Position numbers and translations under genes: made by a program
Shown: one piece after another, positions 23,052 to 31,742 of the stretch
Layout of the letters: each line of letters opens with the position of its first letter
Position numbering within the stretch: position 1 is the first letter of the stretch
Assembly: GCA_003231645.1 (NCBI GenBank)
Contig: QIIW01000065.1
Location: 1 to 55,884, forward strand
Length of the DNA: 55,884 nucleotides
Direction of reading: 5' to 3'
From: Acidimicrobiia bacterium
Lineage (GTDB): Bacteria > Actinomycetota > Acidimicrobiia > Acidimicrobiales > Aldehydirespiratoraceae
The notes under the pieces: generated by a model
Databases searched by the model: none
Told to the model about the DNA's origin: nothing
Seen by the model: only the letters and a program-made list of their open reading frames with translations

Positions 23052-25101
23052 CGCCAGGGATCACCTGAATACTCGAGAAGCACATCTCGTCGACGGTGCC
23101 CTCGTTCCATGTGACGTAGCGAGATTCGTCGTAGCGGCGCAACGATCGATCCCATGTGCACTCGATGCGCACGACATCGCCTCGGCTCACCACGATCCGG
23201 TCGACGGGTTCGTAGTAGAACTGCCAGCCGAAACTCCACCTGGGAATGTCGAGCAGGATCCGCTCGCCGGCGGTGCCGGGATTGAGCGTCATTCGGTAAG
23301 AGGAACCGATCTCGTGCATGTGGCCGAGCAGCGAGAAGATTGTGCCCGGGTTTCTCACCGGCAGGTCACACGAACTGTGGGCGATCGTTCCGGTCAACCG
23401 GTCGTAGTCGGAGAGCGTGCCGCCGCACTGGCGAATCAGGGCATCGGGGATGAAACCGGCTTGGCGGCCGTACTTGGAGGCGATGTCGGCCAGCGCCGCG
23501 TCACGCGAGCACAGCGGGCCGGTCTCGTCGGGGGCGCACGGGATCTCGGCCGGGGTCAGGTAGAAGCTGCCGGTGATCTCGGTGAAGGGGCCCCCACCGG
23601 TCGAGATCTGTTCGGCTGTGAGCGTGTCGAGGACGATCGTCGACGAGTCGGGCGTCGTCGTGTCGTCGTAGTGGTAGTGGATCTGGTTGATGAGGAAGTC
23701 GCCCGGTTCGAGGCGTAGTCCGACGTTGTCGGGATAGACGGTGGGTTGCATCCCGGGAGCCCATCCGGCGATCGGGTCGACACGTCCTCCCAGACCGGAG
23801 AGCCCGAAACATGTCCATCCCGCGCCGGCGTCAGCGGCCTGCTTGGCGATGGCCTCACCCATTTGAGCGGCTTCGGCCTTGAACACGATCGAATGATGGA
23901 CCACCTCGTCCTTGTCGGGTTCGAAGGCGAATCCGCGGATCCATGTGCCATCGGACTCGGGGTCGGGAACACGGATGATCTGGCAGCGGTAGTCATCCGG
24001 AAGATCGACCGAACCAACGTATGGATCCTCGGGCTCCAGCACAAGATCACGGGCGAGAGCCTCGACATCGGCCGGCCGGGCCACCAACGGGGTGTCGGGG
24101 GCGAGGTCGAGACCGCCGCCGGCTGCCGCCCAGCCGGCGAGAATGTTGATCTCGGCCGGATCGAGCGACCAGTCGTGCCTGAACGCCACACCCAGGTCCG
24201 ATGCCGGCCACGGTGGCATGTAGCGGGACCGGCTGACGAGAAGGATGGCGTCGGCGATATCCGCGGCCTCACCCGCGGTGTCGATCGACACGGTCGTCCA
24301 GCCCGACCCGCCGGCACCGTGACACGACACGCACGATCGTTCGAGGATCGGCTGAACCGTCACGGCGAACTTCCCTGCGGCCGGTGCCGCGACCTGAATG
24401 TCGCGGTTGAGCTCATCGGGCGACGCGGCAGTGCTCGAGAGATCGACCCGATCGGCCACCAGATCGAATTCGAGACCGACCTGGTCATCGGTGTGGACCA
24501 ATCCGGAGATGTGGATCGGTCCCACGCCGAACGTCGACATGAGCACGGTCGCCGAGATCGACGCGGTCAGTCGGTCGGCGTCGACGACGACCGTGCCGGC
24601 GAAGGTGACCCGGGCCGTGGTGCCCTTGACGGTGAGATTGCCGGTGATCGTGACGGGATACGACGTACCGTCGGCGAAGGTCCCGGTCGGGACTTCGATT
24701 GCGGACGGCTCGAACGTGGCGAAAGGAAATTTCGTCGACTCGAGGAAATCATTGCGAAGCCGCTTGTCGCGCAGGTTCGAGTCGGAATCGAACATCTCGA
24801 CGTTGACCACGATCGTGCCGAGCCGACTCGCCGCGGGATCAGCAGTGTCGACCACGATGTCGCCGGCCACCACGGTGGAGGTGCCCGTGACGAGACCCTT
24901 GCTACCGGCGAGGCTCTCGGTGATGAGGTAACGCACCTCGGAACCGTTGCCGGCCGAGACCCGATAGAGGCGCTCCGTTACCTGATCGATGCTGTCGATC
25001 GTCGGTGCGATCACATTTTGGGTCTCGGCCGAACCGGAGGAGAACAACCAGGTCCACTGATCCCTGGTGACGATTCCCAGGGATCCCAGAAGAACAACCA
25101 C
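23047..25101 (-). CDS. YceI + c-type heme + copper-monooxygenase-like fusion protein
   Basis: A roughly 684-aa exported or membrane-anchored protein with a short N-terminal hydrophobic segment (VVVLLGSLGIVT). Residues about 45-225 resemble YceI (lipocalin-like: ESTKFPFATFEPSAIE, GNLTVKGTTARVTF). C257-V-S-C260-H261 is a c-type heme site, with M295 in YMPPWP as a possible axial ligand. Residues 340-684 look like an ascorbate-dependent type II copper monooxygenase (PHM/DBH) core: H402-H403 (VVHHSIVF), H475/H477 (IHYHYDD) and H594-x-H596 (LGHMHEIG). It is the last gene of the ccm operon, which would attach its heme. The start is GTG 25101 or CTG 25113 (AAGG 7 nt upstream). The substrate is unknown. 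Confidence 0.8.
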   Translation of the reverse strand: MVVLLGSLGIVTRDQWTWLFSSGSAETQNVIAPTIDSIDQVTERLYRVSAGNGSEVRYLITESLAGSKGLVTGTSTVVAGDIVVDTADPAASRLGTIVVNVEMFDSDSNLRDKRLRNDFLESTKFPFATFEPSAIEVPTGTFADGTSYPVTITGNLTVKGTTARVTFAGTVVVDADRLTASISATVLMSTFGVGPIHISGLVHTDDQVGLEFDLVADRVDLSSTAASPDELNRDIQVAAPAAGKFAVTVQPILERSCVSCHGAGGSGWTTVSIDTAGEAADIADAILLVSRSRYMPPWPASDLGVAFRHDWSLDPAEINILAGWAAAGGGLDLAPDTPLVARPADVEALARDLVLEPEDPYVGSVDLPDDYRCQIIRVPDPESDGTWIRGFAFEPDKDEVVHHSIVFKAEAAQMGEAIAKQAADAGAGWTCFGLSGLGGRVDPIAGWAPGMQPTVYPDNVGLRLEPGDFLINQIHYHYDDTTTPDSSTIVLDTLTAEQISTGGGPFTEITGSFYLTPAEIPCAPDETGPLCSRDAALADIASKYGRQAGFIPDALIRQCGGTLSDYDRLTGTIAHSSCDLPVRNPGTIFSLLGHMHEIGSSYRMTLNPGTAGERILLDIPRWSFGWQFYYEPVDRIVVSRGDVVRIECTWDRSLRRYDESRYVTWNEGTVDEMCFSSIQVIPGG

Positions 25102-25141
25102 GAGGAGCGACAGCGGTCGACCTTGCGGTGACCCGAGTGGA

Positions 25142-26353
25142 TCAGCCGATCGACTGTCGGAGACCGAACCGATCGATGAGTTCGACCAGGTCGGCCGGCT
25201 TCTGATCGAGGGCGTCGAACGCCTTGAGGTCGGCCCGGGCCCCTTCGGTGTCGCCGACGAACTCGAGCGAGAACGCCCGATAGACCAACGCATTGGGGTA
25301 GTCGGGTTGAAGTTCGAGGGCTCGGTTCAGGTAGACGATCCCGGCCTTGAGCAATTCCGGGTTTCTGGTGCGTGCGATGAGCCATCCCCTTGCTGCCAAC
25401 GCCTCCACGTCATCGGGGAGATCGGCGATCACCTGGTCGATCAACTTCACGGCGTCGATCAGTTGACCGTCGGATGCCAGCGCCTCGGATGCATCGACCA
25501 CCTCGGTCACACTGATGCCGGTGCCGGCGAACGCCGGCGGGTTGTCGACCATGAGGATCGGACCGACCTTGTCGAGTGCAGCCTTGCGGCGAGCGGCGAC
25601 CGCGGCATCGGGCGTGGTTGCCGCTTCACCGCCGAGCGCGGCGGTGATGGCACCGCGTAGCCCCATCGAATCGACCAGTTGGCTCACGAACGGCGGGGCA
25701 TCGAGCGTGTCGAACAACTTCAGATGAGCGGCGGCCGCTTGGGGATCGCCGAGATCCATGGCGACCGCGGCTGAGAACACGTGGGCGTCGGGGTACTGCG
25801 GATCGATGGCGACAGCATCGTCGAGCAGCAGCTTCGCCGCCTCGGGATCACCCTGCAGGCGCTCCAGCCAACCCTTGTAGGCGAGTGCTTCGACGTTGGA
25901 CGGCTGCAACTCGAGGACCTGGTCGTACACCTCGACCGCGCCCGGAAGATCGCCGGTCCCGAGTGTCTGCCGGGCCTCGAACAACAGCCCCCGCGCGCTG
26001 GCCCTGATGTCGCCGGTGACCGATCCACCCGGTCGTCGGTTGCCCGAGAACTGCGCCAGCAGGAATCCGGCGAATCCCGCCACGACCAGCACCATTGCGG
26101 TCCAGGCGAGGGCCCGGCGCCAGGATGTGCCGGCGGTGGGACCGGCAGCCGATTCCTGGCGCTCGATTCGGCGGATGAGGTCGGCGGCACGCCTGGTGTA
26201 GTCGGCCTTGAGATTCCGGTAGTCGATGTCGTCGAGATCACCGGCATCGAATTCGGCCTCGAGATCGTCGAGGGACCGGAGCAGGAAATCCCGCTGCTCC
26301 AATCTGGCCCGAGCCAGGGCGCTCATACGGTCGGGTTCGGTGCGGGTGCTCAT
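25142..26353 (-). CDS. CcmI-like TPR protein of cytochrome c biogenesis
   Basis: A 403-aa membrane protein. A cytoplasmic N-terminal segment (LRSLDDLEAEFDAGDLDDIDYRNLKADYTRRAADLIRR) is the usual CcmI/CycH N-terminal coiled-coil pattern. A single TM helix follows (LAWTAMVLVVAGFAGFLLA), then an extracytoplasmic region with TPR-type repeats (AVEVYDQVLELQPSNVEALAYKGW, AVAIDPQYPDAHVFSAAVAM, LNRALELQPDYPNALVYRAF). CcmI chaperones apocytochrome c to the heme ligation complex. It overlaps ccmH by ATGA, which supports the assignment. Confidence 0.8.
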   Translation of the reverse strand: MSTRTEPDRMSALARARLEQRDFLLRSLDDLEAEFDAGDLDDIDYRNLKADYTRRAADLIRRIERQESAAGPTAGTSWRRALAWTAMVLVVAGFAGFLLAQFSGNRRPGGSVTGDIRASARGLLFEARQTLGTGDLPGAVEVYDQVLELQPSNVEALAYKGWLERLQGDPEAAKLLLDDAVAIDPQYPDAHVFSAAVAMDLGDPQAAAAHLKLFDTLDAPPFVSQLVDSMGLRGAITAALGGEAATTPDAAVAARRKAALDKVGPILMVDNPPAFAGTGISVTEVVDASEALASDGQLIDAVKLIDQVIADLPDDVEALAARGWLIARTRNPELLKAGIVYLNRALELQPDYPNALVYRAFSLEFVGDTEGARADLKAFDALDQKPADLVELIDRFGLRQSIG

Positions 26354-26820
26354 GTGGGGTCGGTGCGAGCCGCCTCGACCAGAGCCACGTCGTCGGCGCT
26401 CGCCTCGAAATCGGAATCGAGTTTCCATCGTCGGAACATGAAGAAAAGACCGGTCACCGCGCCCGCCGCCCCGACGACCGGGAGGATCCATACGAGGCTT
26501 GTTATGCCCGTTGCCGACGGCGTGTAATCGATTTCTTCCCCGAAGTCGGCCACGAGTTGAGCGCGGACGTATTCCTTGGTACGCCCCTCATCGACCCAGG
26601 TGCGTATCTTGCGTCGCATGATGCGAGCCACCACGGCATCGGACTGGGCCACCGACTGGCCCTGGCACACCGGACAGGCAAAGTCGTTGGCGAGGGCGTA
26701 GGCCCGTTCGGCGTTGGTCCTGGGCTCACCGCCGCTCACCGAACCGTACAGAAACGCCGAGACGCCGAGGACGGCCACACCGATCCACGACCAGAGCCTG
26801 AGATTGGATCGCTTCTTCAT
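26350..26820 (-). CDS. ccmH: Cytochrome c maturation protein CcmH
   Basis: A 156-aa CcmH/CycL-type thiol oxidoreductase. An N-terminal TM (LRLWSWIGVAVLGVSAFLYG) is followed by the redox motif FACPVCQGQSVAQSDA (LRCPxCQ in proteobacteria), which reduces apocytochrome CxxCH. The three-helix bundle region VVARIMRRKIRTWVDEGRT and VRAQLVADFGEEIDYTP is present, and a second TM (SLVWILPVVGAAGAVTGLFFMF) lies near the C-terminus. GGAGG precedes ATG 26820 by 8-9 nt. It lies between ccmF and the CcmI-like gene and is ATGA-coupled to the latter. Confidence 0.92.
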   Translation of the reverse strand: MKKRSNLRLWSWIGVAVLGVSAFLYGSVSGGEPRTNAERAYALANDFACPVCQGQSVAQSDAVVARIMRRKIRTWVDEGRTKEYVRAQLVADFGEEIDYTPSATGITSLVWILPVVGAAGAVTGLFFMFRRWKLDSDFEASADDVALVEAARTDPT

Positions 26821-26842
26821 GGCCGTCTGCCTCCGGCATCGC

Positions 26843-28795
26843 TCATACGACCAGCTCCTCGACCGGAGCCGACACCGGGTCGGTGGGACGACGGCGAGTG
26901 CCCGGTATGACCGCCATGAGGGTGCCGATGGCGATGACCAGTCCACCGATCCAGAGCCAGACGATCATCGGTTGGATCGTGGCCCGCAGGACGACGGCGT
27001 CGTCGGCGCCCTCGGGGTACTTCAGAACCGAGAGCGCGATGTCATCGACGGGTGTGGAGCGGACCGACGGGATGTTGATGCTCTGCCCGGCGAGCGGGTA
27101 GGTGGCAAGCGCCGGCTCGTAGACCTGACCGCCGTCGATACGGATGCGGGCCACCCGTTCATTTCGGTTGGGGTACTCGATCACCGTGGAGCCCTCGTAG
27201 GTGAGGTCGTGACCCGACATGGTGGCTGTATCACCGGGCAGCAGGGTGAACTCGTCCTGTCGCACGTAGGCATTGCTCGCCGCGAACGCCACCGCGATCA
27301 TGATCACACCGAGGTGAACGATCATTCCACCGTTGGTGCGCCCGACCAGTCCGCGCCACCCTTGGCGTCGGGTGGCGAATATCACCTGCCGAGCCGAGGC
27401 CCCGGCGGCGAAGCCCCCCAGCGTGAACGCCAGCAACGGTGCCCAGCCGCGCGCTCCCACCAGCACGGAAAAGACCAGCACCGCCGCTCCGAACCATGCC
27501 GGCCCGATGAGCCGCTGACTCAGAACTCCCGAAGACGCCTTGCGCCACGGCAACACCGGTGCGACCCCCATGAGGAACAACAGGGCGAACCCGATCGGCA
27601 TGGTCATGCGGTCGAAGTAGGGGTTGCCGACGGAGATCGAGCGCCCGTCGACGGCTTCGACGATCAGGGGGAAGACCGTTCCGAGCAACACCACGAAGGC
27701 GAACGCCGCGAACAGGACGTTGTTGGCCAGGAACGCGCCTTCTCGTGACACCGCCGAATCCATTCGTCCGGGTGATCGAAGCTCGTCCCCCCGCCAGGCG
27801 ATCAGTGCCACCGAGACGATGACAATCAGTCCGAAGAAGGTGAGGATCCACGGACCAACGCCCGACTCGACGAACGCGTGTACCGAGTTGAGCACGCCGG
27901 AGCGGGTTATGAACGTGCCGAGGATCGTCAGCGAAAACGTCGCCACCACCAGCGAGAGGTTCCAGACGCGAAGCATCCCTCGCCGTTCCTGCACCATCAC
28001 CGAATGAATGAACGCGGTACCGGTGAGCCACGGAAGGAGCGATGCGTTCTCCACCGGATCCCAGGCCCAGTAGCCGCCCCAGCCGAGCGTCTCGTAGCTC
28101 CACCATGCGCCGAGGATGATGCCGAGACTCAGGAATCCCCACGCCACCACGGTCCAGCGACGGGTGGCGAGTAACCAGCCCTCGCCCACCCGGCCGGTGA
28201 CCAGCGCGCTGATGGCGAAGGCGAACGGCACGGTGAACCCGACGTAGCCGAGGTAGAGAATCGGCGGATGAAACGCCATCAACACGTTGTTCTGGAGCAA
28301 CGGATTGGGGCCCGGGCCATCGAACCCGATCGGCGGGTTGAAGGTCCGGAACGGGTTGGCGGGTCCGAGCATCAGAGCGAAAAAGAACGTGGTGACCACG
28401 AGCATGGTGAGAATCGCCCATCCCACCATCGGATCGTCCTGGCGATTGCGGAACTTCACCAACACCGCGACGAGGTAACCGGCGAGGATCACGGTCCACA
28501 GCAGGATCGATCCCGCGAGTGCAGACCACATGGTGGCGAAATTGAAAAGCGCCGGCGTCTTCGTCGAGCCGTTCTCGGCCACGAAGGCAACCGTGAAATC
28601 ACGTGTGATGAGCGCCCGCTCCATCACCACCACCGCGGCCACCGCGGCGAAGGTCACGATGCCGACGAGCCAGCGGGTCTCACGTTTCCAACTACCCCTG
28701 TGACCCACCAGCCCCATCAACACCACCACAATGCCGGTGATCGAAGCCGACAGGCCGAGTGCGACCGCGGCCGCTCCCATGACCGAGTTGCTCAT
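26843..28795 (-). CDS. ccmF: Heme lyase subunit CcmF
   Basis: A 650-aa polytopic membrane protein that ligates heme to apocytochrome c. The tryptophan-rich WWD motif is present (WGGYWAWDPVENASLLPWL), with conserved periplasmic histidines in LMAFHPPILYLGYVGFTV and TAFIHSVMVQERRGM. More than ten hydrophobic helices are visible from GAAAVALGLSASITGIVVVLM onward. A C-terminal periplasmic domain precedes a last TM (MIVWLWIGGLVIAIGTLMAVIPG). Full family length. It overlaps ccmE by 4 nt (start 28795, ccmE stop 28792). Confidence 0.95.
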   Translation of the reverse strand: MSNSVMGAAAVALGLSASITGIVVVLMGLVGHRGSWKRETRWLVGIVTFAAVAAVVVMERALITRDFTVAFVAENGSTKTPALFNFATMWSALAGSILLWTVILAGYLVAVLVKFRNRQDDPMVGWAILTMLVVTTFFFALMLGPANPFRTFNPPIGFDGPGPNPLLQNNVLMAFHPPILYLGYVGFTVPFAFAISALVTGRVGEGWLLATRRWTVVAWGFLSLGIILGAWWSYETLGWGGYWAWDPVENASLLPWLTGTAFIHSVMVQERRGMLRVWNLSLVVATFSLTILGTFITRSGVLNSVHAFVESGVGPWILTFFGLIVIVSVALIAWRGDELRSPGRMDSAVSREGAFLANNVLFAAFAFVVLLGTVFPLIVEAVDGRSISVGNPYFDRMTMPIGFALLFLMGVAPVLPWRKASSGVLSQRLIGPAWFGAAVLVFSVLVGARGWAPLLAFTLGGFAAGASARQVIFATRRQGWRGLVGRTNGGMIVHLGVIMIAVAFAASNAYVRQDEFTLLPGDTATMSGHDLTYEGSTVIEYPNRNERVARIRIDGGQVYEPALATYPLAGQSINIPSVRSTPVDDIALSVLKYPEGADDAVVLRATIQPMIVWLWIGGLVIAIGTLMAVIPGTRRRPTDPVSAPVEELVV

Positions 28796-29361
28796 TGGCC
28801 GCTCGCGATCGATGTGGCCACTACGCGGCCCTCTTGATTGGCCTTGTCGATCCGCTCGGAGTAGCGGTCGCCGTTCTTGTAGTTGTTGTCGTGTTTGATC
28901 CGCATGCGATCGGACGCGAAGTGCCAGCCATCGGTTTCACGGCCGGTGAACCCGTCGACAGCGGCCGGCGCGTTCACCCAAGCGCCATCAAGGACGACCG
29001 GCACACCCGCCTTGAACAAGTCGGGCGGATCGCCGAAATGAACCACATCGACGTTCACACCGTCGAACGACACGGTGAACGCGACCACGGTCTCGTCACC
29101 TTCGAAGCCCGGCACGATCGTGCCCTCGATCGGAGATCCGAGAAGTGTGAATCGGTCGGTGCCGAGCTCGGGCCGCCGGGCCACGGCTTCCTTGGCGTCA
29201 TAGAAGAAAAGCGACCCGTTGACCAGATTGACAGCCAACACCACCACCGCCGCGGCTGCACCCACGGCAATTATCACGGGGATGATCTTGCGACGGCGGG
29301 CACGGGCGGGCCGGGGCGACCGAGGGGTCAGGTCGTCGGCAGGCTTGGAGGCGGCGGTCAC
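28792..29361 (-). CDS. ccmE: Heme chaperone CcmE
   Basis: A 189-aa heme chaperone with an N-terminal TM anchor (KIIPVIIAVGAAAAVVVLAV) and an OB-fold (RRPELGTDRFTLLGSPIEGTIV; VAFTVSFDGVNVDVVHFGDPPDLFKAGVPVVLDG). The heme-binding motif is H157-D-N-N-Y161. This is the His-type HxxxY of bacteria rather than the Cys-type CxxxY found in archaea and some other groups. GTG 29361 overlaps the ccmD stop codon. The tail after Y161 is charged and flexible as usual. Confidence 0.93.
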   Translation of the reverse strand: MTAASKPADDLTPRSPRPARARRRKIIPVIIAVGAAAAVVVLAVNLVNGSLFFYDAKEAVARRPELGTDRFTLLGSPIEGTIVPGFEGDETVVAFTVSFDGVNVDVVHFGDPPDLFKAGVPVVLDGAWVNAPAAVDGFTGRETDGWHFASDRMRIKHDNNYKNGDRYSERIDKANQEGRVVATSIASGQ

Positions 29362-29513
29362 TTGGGATCAGACTCCGTGGTCATCCATCGCCGACGGTCG
29401 GCGGGTACTCGTGACGCGAGGGTGCGTCCCCGGCGGACGAGACTCAACGAATAGAGCCCGATCACGCCGAGGGAAACACCCCAACCGACCAGCAGATAGC
29501 CGAGGTCAGTCAC
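29358..29513 (-). CDS. ccmD: CcmD-like small membrane protein
   Basis: A 51-aa protein starting at GTG 29513 (MTDLGYLLVGWGVSLGVIGL). It has one TM helix and then a basic tail (SLVRRGRTLASRVPADRRRW), the standard CcmD layout. CcmD is needed for release of holo-CcmE from CcmC. GAGGAG lies 5-6 nt upstream of the GTG. The start overlaps the ccmC stop and the stop overlaps the ccmE start, so the three genes are translationally coupled. Identification rests on topology and position between ccmC and ccmE. Confidence 0.85.
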   Translation of the reverse strand: MTDLGYLLVGWGVSLGVIGLYSLSLVRRGRTLASRVPADRRRWMTTESDPK

Positions 29514-30286
29514 TTGTTCTCCTCTGTTTCTCGATCCATACCCGCCCTGGCCTCGGCCCGACGGGCGGTCAGCGCTTCTGACAGATCACCCTCGCTGACC
29601 TGGCGTTCGAGCCACGAGATCCGGAACCGGTGAATCAGCATCCACAACATGATGATGCTGAACACCACCAGTGCGAACATCAGCGTGAACAGGGTGAGGC
29701 CCTCGATCTTGCCGTTGACGAGACTCGACTTCTGGTGAAGAGTACGGCGGCTCGACCACCATGTGACCGAACGGTTGACCACCGGCATGTTGGCCGCGCC
29801 GATGAGACCGATGACCGCGGCCCGAGTGGCATTGACGGCCTCGTCGCCGTCGAACGACCGCACCGCCAGGTATCCGACCATGATGAGAAACAGAATCAGC
29901 GTGGTGACGAGACGGACATCACCCCAGTCCCAGTAGGTGCCCCAGGTGATCCGTCCCCATATCGAGCCGGTGAACAGCGTGAGACCGGAGAACATCACGC
30001 CGACCTCGGCCGCACCATGGGCGACGGTGTCCCACCAGATCGAGCGCTTCCAGAGCCAGGCAACCGACCCGATGGCCGTTAGCGAAAACGCCACGTAGGT
30101 CAGTATCGCCATCGGGACGTGGATGAAGATCATCCGGACAGCATCCTTCTGGAAGTCGTCGGGGGGAGCGACGAAGAACCCGAGGAATACGAGCGCGATC
30201 GCCCCCACCAGCCCGACGACCCCGAGCCAGAAGGTGGTCCGCGAGCCGGTGCCTCGCTGTCGATCGATGATCGTGTCGTCGGTCAT
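29510..30286 (-). CDS. ccmC: Heme handling protein CcmC
   Basis: A 258-aa six-TM protein that loads heme on CcmE. The WWD-type motif is WGTYWDWGDVRLV, and the flanking periplasmic histidines are in MIFIHVPMAILTYVAF and DTVAHGAAEVGVMFSGL. VVNRSVTWWSSRRTLHQ is the conserved segment before the last helices. A longer than usual charged tail (RQVSEGDLSEALTARRAEARAGMDRETEENK) follows TM6. ATG 30286 lies 8 nt downstream of the ccmB stop; a GTG at 30298 (overlapping the ccmB end) is an alternative. Confidence 0.94.
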   Translation of the reverse strand: MTDDTIIDRQRGTGSRTTFWLGVVGLVGAIALVFLGFFVAPPDDFQKDAVRMIFIHVPMAILTYVAFSLTAIGSVAWLWKRSIWWDTVAHGAAEVGVMFSGLTLFTGSIWGRITWGTYWDWGDVRLVTTLILFLIMVGYLAVRSFDGDEAVNATRAAVIGLIGAANMPVVNRSVTWWSSRRTLHQKSSLVNGKIEGLTLFTLMFALVVFSIIMLWMLIHRFRISWLERQVSEGDLSEALTARRAEARAGMDRETEENK

Positions 30287-30294
30287 CAGTTTGG

Positions 30295-30963
30295 TCACGT
30301 CTCCTCCAACAACACCCCGTAGGCAAGCACCCCGAGTGCGATATTTATGGCTGTGAAGCCGGTGAGCATGGCGAGCCATGACCATCCGTTCACTGCCACC
30401 GAACCGAGGGCGTCGTCGAACGCACGGGTCGCACCCAGGAGAACCGGAGCCAACACCGGAAGCATGAGAATCGGCAGAACCGTCTCCCGTGCCCGGACAC
30501 CGGCCACCAAGGCACCGAGAAGAGTACCGGTGGCGGCAATGCCAATGGTCGCGACCAGACATGTGGAGGCCAGGAGGAACGGCTCCTCGATCGACGCGCC
30601 GTAGAACACGACGATGCCACCGACGAGCACCACCTCGACCGTGAGCAGCTGCACGGCCACGGCGACGGCCTTCCCGATGAACACGGCACCCGGCTCGACG
30701 CCGGCCAGAAGCAGGGCTCGACGTGCCCCATCGGTGGTCTCCACGGCCGTCGACCGCTGCACCGCCATGATCGCCACGAAGAGAACGGTGACCCAGAACA
30801 AGCCGGAGGTGGCAAGGTCGAGAGTGGGGCGGTTGGCATCGAGAGCAAATCCGAACAGCACCAGCACCAGTCCGGCGAAAGGCACCACTTGGCTCACGGT
30901 CACTCGGGAACGAAGCTCAATACGCAGATCCTTCGCGGCTACCAGCCGGGCGTCAGTGAGCAT
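30295..30963 (-). CDS. ccmB: Heme exporter subunit CcmB
   Basis: A 222-aa ABC permease with six TM helices. It starts with the cytoplasmic ARLVAAKDLRIELRSRVTVSQVVPF signature of CcmB, in which a conserved Lys-Asp-Leu and Glu-Arg precede TM1. The mid-segment RRALLLAGVEPGAVFIGKAVA is also characteristic. With CcmA it uses ATP to release holo-CcmE from CcmC. ATG 30963 overlaps the ccmA stop by 11 nt. Confidence 0.93.
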   Translation of the reverse strand: MLTDARLVAAKDLRIELRSRVTVSQVVPFAGLVLVLFGFALDANRPTLDLATSGLFWVTVLFVAIMAVQRSTAVETTDGARRALLLAGVEPGAVFIGKAVAVAVQLLTVEVVLVGGIVVFYGASIEEPFLLASTCLVATIGIAATGTLLGALVAGVRARETVLPILMLPVLAPVLLGATRAFDDALGSVAVNGWSWLAMLTGFTAINIALGVLAYGVLLEET

Positions 30964-31621
30964 GGATACCGCCCTCCCCGGACTGCACCCTGTCGGCGAC
31001 GACCATCCCACCCGCCACCACCACCGTGCGGCCGGCCAGGTCGAGGGTGCGATCCAGCTCATGAGACGCCATGATCACGGTGGCGCCGGCGGCGGCGGCA
31101 TCAATCACCAGTTCGTCGACGAGATCCCGGCCCGATTGGTCGAGCCCGGCGTGGGGTTCGTCCAGCAGCCACAGCTCGGGGCGCCGCATCACCACGGCCG
31201 CGATGGCAACCCGGCGACGCTGTCCGGCCGAGAGCTTCGACACGACAACATCGTGGAGGCGGTGAGACACCCCGAGCCGGTCGAGGGCAGGTACCGCGGC
31301 TGAGCGATCGACCCGGGAAGCCGCAGCCCAGAAATTCAGATTCTCCTCGACCGTGAGTTCGTCGTAGAGCGCGGTGTCGTGACCGAGCAGGCCGACCCGA
31401 CGGCGAACCGCCGATCGGGCTGTGGCGAGATCGAGACCGAATACCTCGGCCCGACCCGACTCGGGTCTCAGCAACCCGGCGCACAAGCGCAGGAGGCTCG
31501 ACTTGCCGGCACCGTTGGGTCCCTGAACGAGAACGACCTCGCCGGCGGAGATGTCGAGATCGACACCGGCCAGCGCCGGGAACCTGCCGAGCAACGCCAC
31601 GACGGCGTTCAGCCGGACCAC
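30953..31621 (-). CDS. ccmA: Heme exporter ATP-binding subunit CcmA
   Basis: A 222-aa ABC ATPase. Walker A is QGPNGAGKSSLLRLCAG, the Q-loop region is GLLGHDTALYDELTVEENL, the signature is KLSAGQRRRVAIA, Walker B is ELWLLDEPHAGLD, and the H-loop is IMASHELD. It is the first gene of the ccm operon. The start is taken as GTG 31621 (MVRLNAVVALLGRFPALAGVDL); GTG 31627 two codons upstream is equally possible. Neither has a Shine-Dalgarno. It is divergent from the sortase-like gene 121 nt away. Confidence 0.94.
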   Translation of the reverse strand: MVRLNAVVALLGRFPALAGVDLDISAGEVVLVQGPNGAGKSSLLRLCAGLLRPESGRAEVFGLDLATARSAVRRRVGLLGHDTALYDELTVEENLNFWAAASRVDRSAAVPALDRLGVSHRLHDVVVSKLSAGQRRRVAIAAVVMRRPELWLLDEPHAGLDQSGRDLVDELVIDAAAAGATVIMASHELDRTLDLAGRTVVVAGGMVVADRVQSGEGGIHAH

Positions 31622-31730
31622 ACACACACCGGGAACGCTATCGGTCGAGACCGCCGGCCCGACGTCGGATCCCCGGGGCACACGTGTCGGATCAGGGACC
31701 CGGCGCTCGCCCTGGCATGAACACAACCGA

Positions 31731-31736
31731 TAGGTT
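31731..31736 (+). promoter_or_regulatory. Putative -10 box (TAGGTT), leaderless
   Basis: TAGGTT lies exactly 6 nt before ATG 31743 of the sortase-like gene, the same spacing as at 18000, 36832 and 14409-14404. No Shine-Dalgarno is present. Confidence 0.55.
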
Positions 31737-31742
31737 CCCACC

